NCBI RefSeq assembly: GCF_030012215.1
Contig: NZ_JASCXX010000014.1
Span: forward strand, 1-64,000
Direction of reading: 5' to 3'
Length of the DNA: 64,000 nt
From: Anaerobaca lacustris
Lineage (GTDB): Bacteria > Planctomycetota > Phycisphaerae > Sedimentisphaerales > Anaerobacaceae
In this document: piece by piece, positions 60,911 through 64,000 of the stretch
Layout: every line of letters starts with the position of its first letter
Position numbering within the stretch: the first letter of the stretch is position 1
Program-made: the position numbers and the translations under genes
The notes under the pieces: model-generated
What the model was told of the DNA's origin: nothing
The model's input: only the letters and a program-made list of their open reading frames with translations
The model's database searches: none

Positions 60911-61966
60911 ATGGCGTGCAGAATCGACCGACGGAGTTTTCTGGGCCAATCGATTGCGGCGGGGGCCGCGTATGCCGGCATTCGCAGCTTCGAGGAGAAG
61001 AACCTGCTGGCGGCCGTGCAGGACGACGGCGGCAGGACGCGAGAGCTGAAGAAGACGACGCAGAATGAACCCAAGATTCCCACCGGAAAAATCGGGAAGC
61101 TCCAGATGAGCCGGATCATCGCCGGCGGCAACGTGATCAGCGGGTGGTGCCACAACCGCGACCTGCTCTACGTTTCCACTCTGGCCGCGCATTACCTGAC
61201 CGAGGAGAAGCAGTTCGACACGCTCGAACTGATGGAGGAGTACGGAATCGATACGATCTCCCCCGATCCCTCTCAGCTTGGCATCATCAACAAGTACAAG
61301 CGAGAGCGGGGGGGCGAACTGCAAACCGTCGTCGGCGTGCGCGATGACTGGTCGCGTCTGGGCAAACCCACATGGAGCGGGATGAAGGAGTGCATCGACC
61401 GCAGTATCGACGAGGGCGCCACGACGATGTACACCCAGGGAGGCTTCACCGAACACGCAATGAAACAGGGCAAGCCCGAGTTGATCGAGGTCATTGCCAA
61501 GGCGGTCGAGTATATCAAAGAGCAGGGCTATCCGGCCGGGCTCGGATGTCACGATGTCAAGGTCATCGAGGTCGGCGACGAATACGGCATCGAGCCCGAC
61601 TATTACTTCAAGACGTTCCATCACGACAACTACTGGTCGGCCCACCCGCGAGAGAACCGCAAGCACTGGTCCGTCGATGCGGAACGGTCCAACGACCATA
61701 ACGAGTATCACGACAACATCTACGATCTGTTTCCGGACAAGACTGAGGCTTTGATGGCGGGCAAGAAGAAGCCGTGGATCGCCTTCAAGACCCTCGCCGC
61801 CGGTGCCATTCACCCCGAATCGGCCTTCAAATTCTGCTTCAAGGGCGGCGCCGATTTCCTGGCCGTGGGCATGTTCGACTTCCAGGTCATCGAGAACACG
61901 ATCATCGCCAACCGGATCCTAGCGATGGACGAGGTCCGCAATCGCGCGCGGCCCTGGTATGCGTGA
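60911..61966 (+). CDS. Tat-exported protein of unknown function, possibly a TIM barrel
   Basis: A 351-aa protein with a clear twin-arginine signal (DRRSFLGQSIAAGAAYAG). The body begins GKIGKLQMSRIIAGGNVISG, reminiscent of aldo/keto-reductase openings. It continues with alternating strands and helices (TLELMEEYGIDTI, VVGVRDDW, GATTMYTQGG), consistent with a barrel, and ends in FLAVGMFDFQVIENTIIANR. The AKR catalytic tetrad (Asp-Tyr-Lys-His) is not recognisable, so enzymatic function is unassigned. It precedes a Tat-exported Gfo/Idh/MocA protein by 61 bp and probably works with it. Confidence 0.65.
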   Translation: MACRIDRRSFLGQSIAAGAAYAGIRSFEEKNLLAAVQDDGGRTRELKKTTQNEPKIPTGKIGKLQMSRIIAGGNVISGWCHNRDLLYVSTLAAHYLTEEKQFDTLELMEEYGIDTISPDPSQLGIINKYKRERGGELQTVVGVRDDWSRLGKPTWSGMKECIDRSIDEGATTMYTQGGFTEHAMKQGKPELIEVIAKAVEYIKEQGYPAGLGCHDVKVIEVGDEYGIEPDYYFKTFHHDNYWSAHPRENRKHWSVDAERSNDHNEYHDNIYDLFPDKTEALMAGKKKPWIAFKTLAAGAIHPESAFKFCFKGGADFLAVGMFDFQVIENTIIANRILAMDEVRNRARPWYA

Positions 61967-62027
61967 GCCCATACGACGCCGTGTTTCCGGATTACGCGCA
62001 GGTTGTGCCAGGCGGGAGTTCCCCTCT

Positions 62028-63356
62028 ATGAACAGACGCAGCTTCCTTCGTTCCACAGCGGCGGCCGGCGCGGGCCTGGTTGTCTCGTCGTCAGTTGCCG
62101 CTCCGGCGGGCAGTGGCAACGGCAATGACGTCCGCGTCGCGCTGATCGGGGCCGGCGCCCAGGGGGAAGTCCTGCTGAACATCTGTCTCAAGATGGGCGT
62201 TGAAGCCGGCATTCGCGTCACAGCGGTCTGCGATGTCTGGGAGGATCTGAATCTCAAACGGGCCGTCGGTCTGCTGGGCCGTTACGGGCATGAGGCCCCC
62301 GGCTATGTGGACTACCGTGAGATGCTCGATAAGGAAAAGGACCTCGATGCCGTGATGATCGCCACGCCCGATGTCTGTCATGCCGAGCAGGCAGTGGCCT
62401 CCTTGGAGGCCGGTCTCCACGTCTACTGCGAGGCGCCGATGTCCAACACGATCGAGGGGGCCCGCCGGATGGTCCAGGCCGCGCGCCAGGCCGGCAAGCA
62501 GTTCCAGATCGGCCAGCAGCGGCGAAGCAATCCACGGTATCGCCACGGGCAAACGCAGTTGCTGGAGGCCGCCAATCTCCTGGGTCGCCTGACCGCCGTC
62601 AATGGCCGGTGGCATCATCCCGCCCGCACGGATCGGGGGTGGGCGAGGCGATGGGCCCTCGATGAGGCGACGCTGGGCAGGCACGGCTACGCCTCGATGC
62701 ATCAGTTCAGGAATTGGATGTGGTACAGGGCTCTGGGCTCCGGCCCGTCCGTTGATTTCGGGGTCCACCAGATCGATGTGATCAACTGGTTCCTGGGCGG
62801 GCCACCCAGGACGATCACGGCGCGGGGCGGCACGTACTACTACGACCCGAAGACGCACGAGTGGCCGGATACGGCGATGGCCATTCTGGAGTACGAGACG
62901 GATGAAGGCCTTGTCGCCGTTTCGTACGAAACCCTCTGCACCAACGGCTACGGCGGGCATGTCGAGGTCTTCATGGGCGATCAGGGGACATTGGAGCTGT
63001 CCGAATCGGCCAGTCGCAGCGGAGTCTACCGCGACCCCGAGGCGCCGGATTGGCGCAAGTGGGTCCGACTGGGTCTGCTGCGCGAGCCCGGCGGCGAGGA
63101 CAAGCCGCAGACGAGCGCCGCGAATATCGACGTGCAGGAGACGACACCGCCGGCCAGATACGAGATTCCCATCACTTTGGACGTCCCGTATCACCAGCCG
63201 CACCTGGCGAACTTCTTTGACGCGATCCGAGGCCGTGCGGAATTGAATTGCTCCGGAGAAACCGCCTACGCCGGAACGGTCACCGCGATGAAGATTGTCG
63301 AGGCGATCGAGAATAGACAGACCCTGGAACTCACCCCCGACGCCTTCCGCGTGTGA
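62028..63356 (+). CDS. Tat-exported Gfo/Idh/MocA-family oxidoreductase
   Basis: A 442-aa NAD(P)-dependent oxidoreductase-type protein. The signal NRRSFLRSTAAAGAGLVVSSS is twin-arginine; Tat export carries the folded, cofactor-loaded protein out. The nucleotide-binding loop is ALIGAGAQGEVLLN. DAVMIATPDVCHAEQAV follows, but the usual E-K-P motif reads CEAPMSNT, so the conserved lysine is replaced by alanine. GPSVDFGVHQIDVINWFLGG is the typical C-terminal-domain motif. Loss of the lysine suggests altered chemistry, such as that of GH109-like hydrolases, or a non-catalytic role. Planctomycetes have many such exported members acting on sugars. Confidence 0.82.
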   Translation: MNRRSFLRSTAAAGAGLVVSSSVAAPAGSGNGNDVRVALIGAGAQGEVLLNICLKMGVEAGIRVTAVCDVWEDLNLKRAVGLLGRYGHEAPGYVDYREMLDKEKDLDAVMIATPDVCHAEQAVASLEAGLHVYCEAPMSNTIEGARRMVQAARQAGKQFQIGQQRRSNPRYRHGQTQLLEAANLLGRLTAVNGRWHHPARTDRGWARRWALDEATLGRHGYASMHQFRNWMWYRALGSGPSVDFGVHQIDVINWFLGGPPRTITARGGTYYYDPKTHEWPDTAMAILEYETDEGLVAVSYETLCTNGYGGHVEVFMGDQGTLELSESASRSGVYRDPEAPDWRKWVRLGLLREPGGEDKPQTSAANIDVQETTPPARYEIPITLDVPYHQPHLANFFDAIRGRAELNCSGETAYAGTVTAMKIVEAIENRQTLELTPDAFRV

Positions 63357-63365
63357 CGAGTGGCT

Positions 63366-64000
63366 CTACTTCACAGGCAGCGCCTCGAAGACGAGCGCTG
63401 CAAAGGGCTCCAAGTCGAATGTATGCCGCCGACCCGCCTCTAGCGTAATCTCAGCCGAATCCTCAATGGTCTTCCAAGGTTGCTTCAGCCGGTAACGTGC
63501 TGAGGCCCCCGCAGGCAGTTCGAACGCCGTCTGGACATCCACGTCAAAACGGGTCTTCGTCTCGCCCGGGTTGCGAAGCACGAGAATGCCCTTGCGAGGC
63601 GACCACGAAGCGTAGCCATAGGGTTCGCCGTTGCCTGGGTCGCCGCCGATCCAGTGCACATCCACCAAGACGTCGGCGTTGCGGCGCGACCAGGCGGCGG
63701 CTTCCGCCAATGCGTCCCACATCGCCGGCGTCATCATCGCCGGCGTGACGTACAGCTCCTGGAGTTGTGTTCCCGAACCGAACAGCATGCGGATCTCGTC
63801 CACCAGATCGCCCAGATCGCTGGCCATCTGCGTCGCGGTGCCAAGCTGAGCGTAACAGATGCCCTGGACCATCAGGGAGTTGAGCGGATACAGCGGCGCG
63901 CGCTGGACGATCATGCGATACGTGATCATGTCGCGGTAGGTGATCCAGCGCTGGCGCATCGTGCCGGCGCCGTGGAAGCCGCAATCGAGGCCGTTACGCC
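63366..64000 (-). CDS. Glycoside-hydrolase-like protein, C-terminal part (runs off window)
   Basis: The frame is open through the right edge (upstream residues GLDCGFHGAGTMRQRWITYR), so only about the last 211 residues are present and an internal ATG at 63959 should not be taken as the start. MMTPAMWDALAEAAAWSRRNADV, HWIGGDPGNGEPYGYASWSP and RKGILVLRNPGETKTRFDVD look like the end of a glycosidase barrel followed by a C-terminal beta-sandwich. This combination is known from alpha-galactosidase-like proteins often annotated enterotoxin. The catalytic part is outside the window, so the family is tentative. It converges with the oxidoreductase gene. Confidence 0.6.
   Translation of the reverse strand, partial: RNGLDCGFHGAGTMRQRWITYRDMITYRMIVQRAPLYPLNSLMVQGICYAQLGTATQMASDLGDLVDEIRMLFGSGTQLQELYVTPAMMTPAMWDALAEAAAWSRRNADVLVDVHWIGGDPGNGEPYGYASWSPRKGILVLRNPGETKTRFDVDVQTAFELPAGASARYRLKQPWKTIEDSAEITLEAGRRHTFDLEPFAALVFEALPVK

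Overview
The window looks like a chromosomal segment of a high-GC member of the Planctomycetota, most likely Phycisphaerae-like. This assignment is inferred from gene content and no rRNA or tRNA gene is present to test it. The supporting features are an H-X9-DG type pseudopilin, two very large secreted LamG/discoidin/FN3-like proteins, a TIGR03663-type membrane glycosyltransferase, a Tat-exported Gfo/Idh/MocA oxidoreductase, an ECF sigma operon with an STN-like secreted protein, and many small dispersed palindromic repeats. A glycyl radical enzyme with its activase points to anaerobic metabolism, while superoxide dismutase, OsmC and thioredoxin genes point to exposure to oxygen.

Layout. 0-4 kb: a plus-strand run of a YdjC/ChbG-type deacetylase, a LarA-family protein and a PQQ-type beta-propeller. 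4-8 kb: a minus-strand LamG/discoidin protein followed by a pseudopilin. 8.1-9.2 kb: a MarR regulator with a perfect 21-bp operator overlapping its promoter, and a DUF6132-like/thioredoxin fusion. 9.2-16.7 kb: mostly hydrolases and transport (MBL-fold hydrolase, metallophosphoesterase, Xaa-Pro aminopeptidase, an SSS symporter with an unusual inserted domain, an M2/M3-like metallopeptidase). 16.8-17.5 kb: a MntA/HepT toxin-antitoxin pair. 17.6-20.9 kb: a HypD-like glycyl radical enzyme and its activase. 21.1-25 kb: a BNR sialidase-like protein, a transaldolase with a C-terminal extension, and a TIGR03916-like radical SAM protein. 25-27.2 kb: a polyamine operon (pyruvoyl arginine decarboxylase, deoxyhypusine-synthase-like enzyme, coiled-coil lipoprotein).

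27.2-33.1 kb is an envelope/ion homeostasis cluster: two divergent MscS channels, LapA-like, CorA, a DUF2179 protein and a DHH phosphoesterase. 33.2-36.3 kb is a compact carbohydrate operon (PIG-L deacetylase, GT4, GH100-like enzyme), then a prolyl oligopeptidase on the opposite strand. 38.7-42 kb holds a small unknown protein, another beta-propeller and purH. 42.2-48.1 kb is stress or redox related: OsmC, two paralogous BBE-type flavoproteins flanking a small unknown protein, AlkD-like, and Tat-exported Fe/Mn superoxide dismutase. 48.2-51.2 kb is an ECF sigma / membrane-anchored partner / secreted coiled-coil operon, facing a second giant LamG protein that ends in a clear intrinsic terminator. 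54.8-64 kb carries a lipoprotein, TIGR03663, ApbE, GT2, a subtilisin-like protease, two Tat-exported proteins and the 3' part of a glycoside-hydrolase-like gene that runs off the window.

The least ordinary theme is a set of small palindromic DNA elements. Copies lie between genes and also inside open reading frames: the PQQ protein at 2.4 kb, the BNR protein at 21 kb and the STN-like secreted protein at 48 kb. They appear to have been accommodated as extra in-frame residues, recalling the palindromic elements known from Rickettsia. No CRISPR array, insertion sequence, prophage or replication origin was recognised. Many long open frames antisense to real genes are artefacts of high GC.
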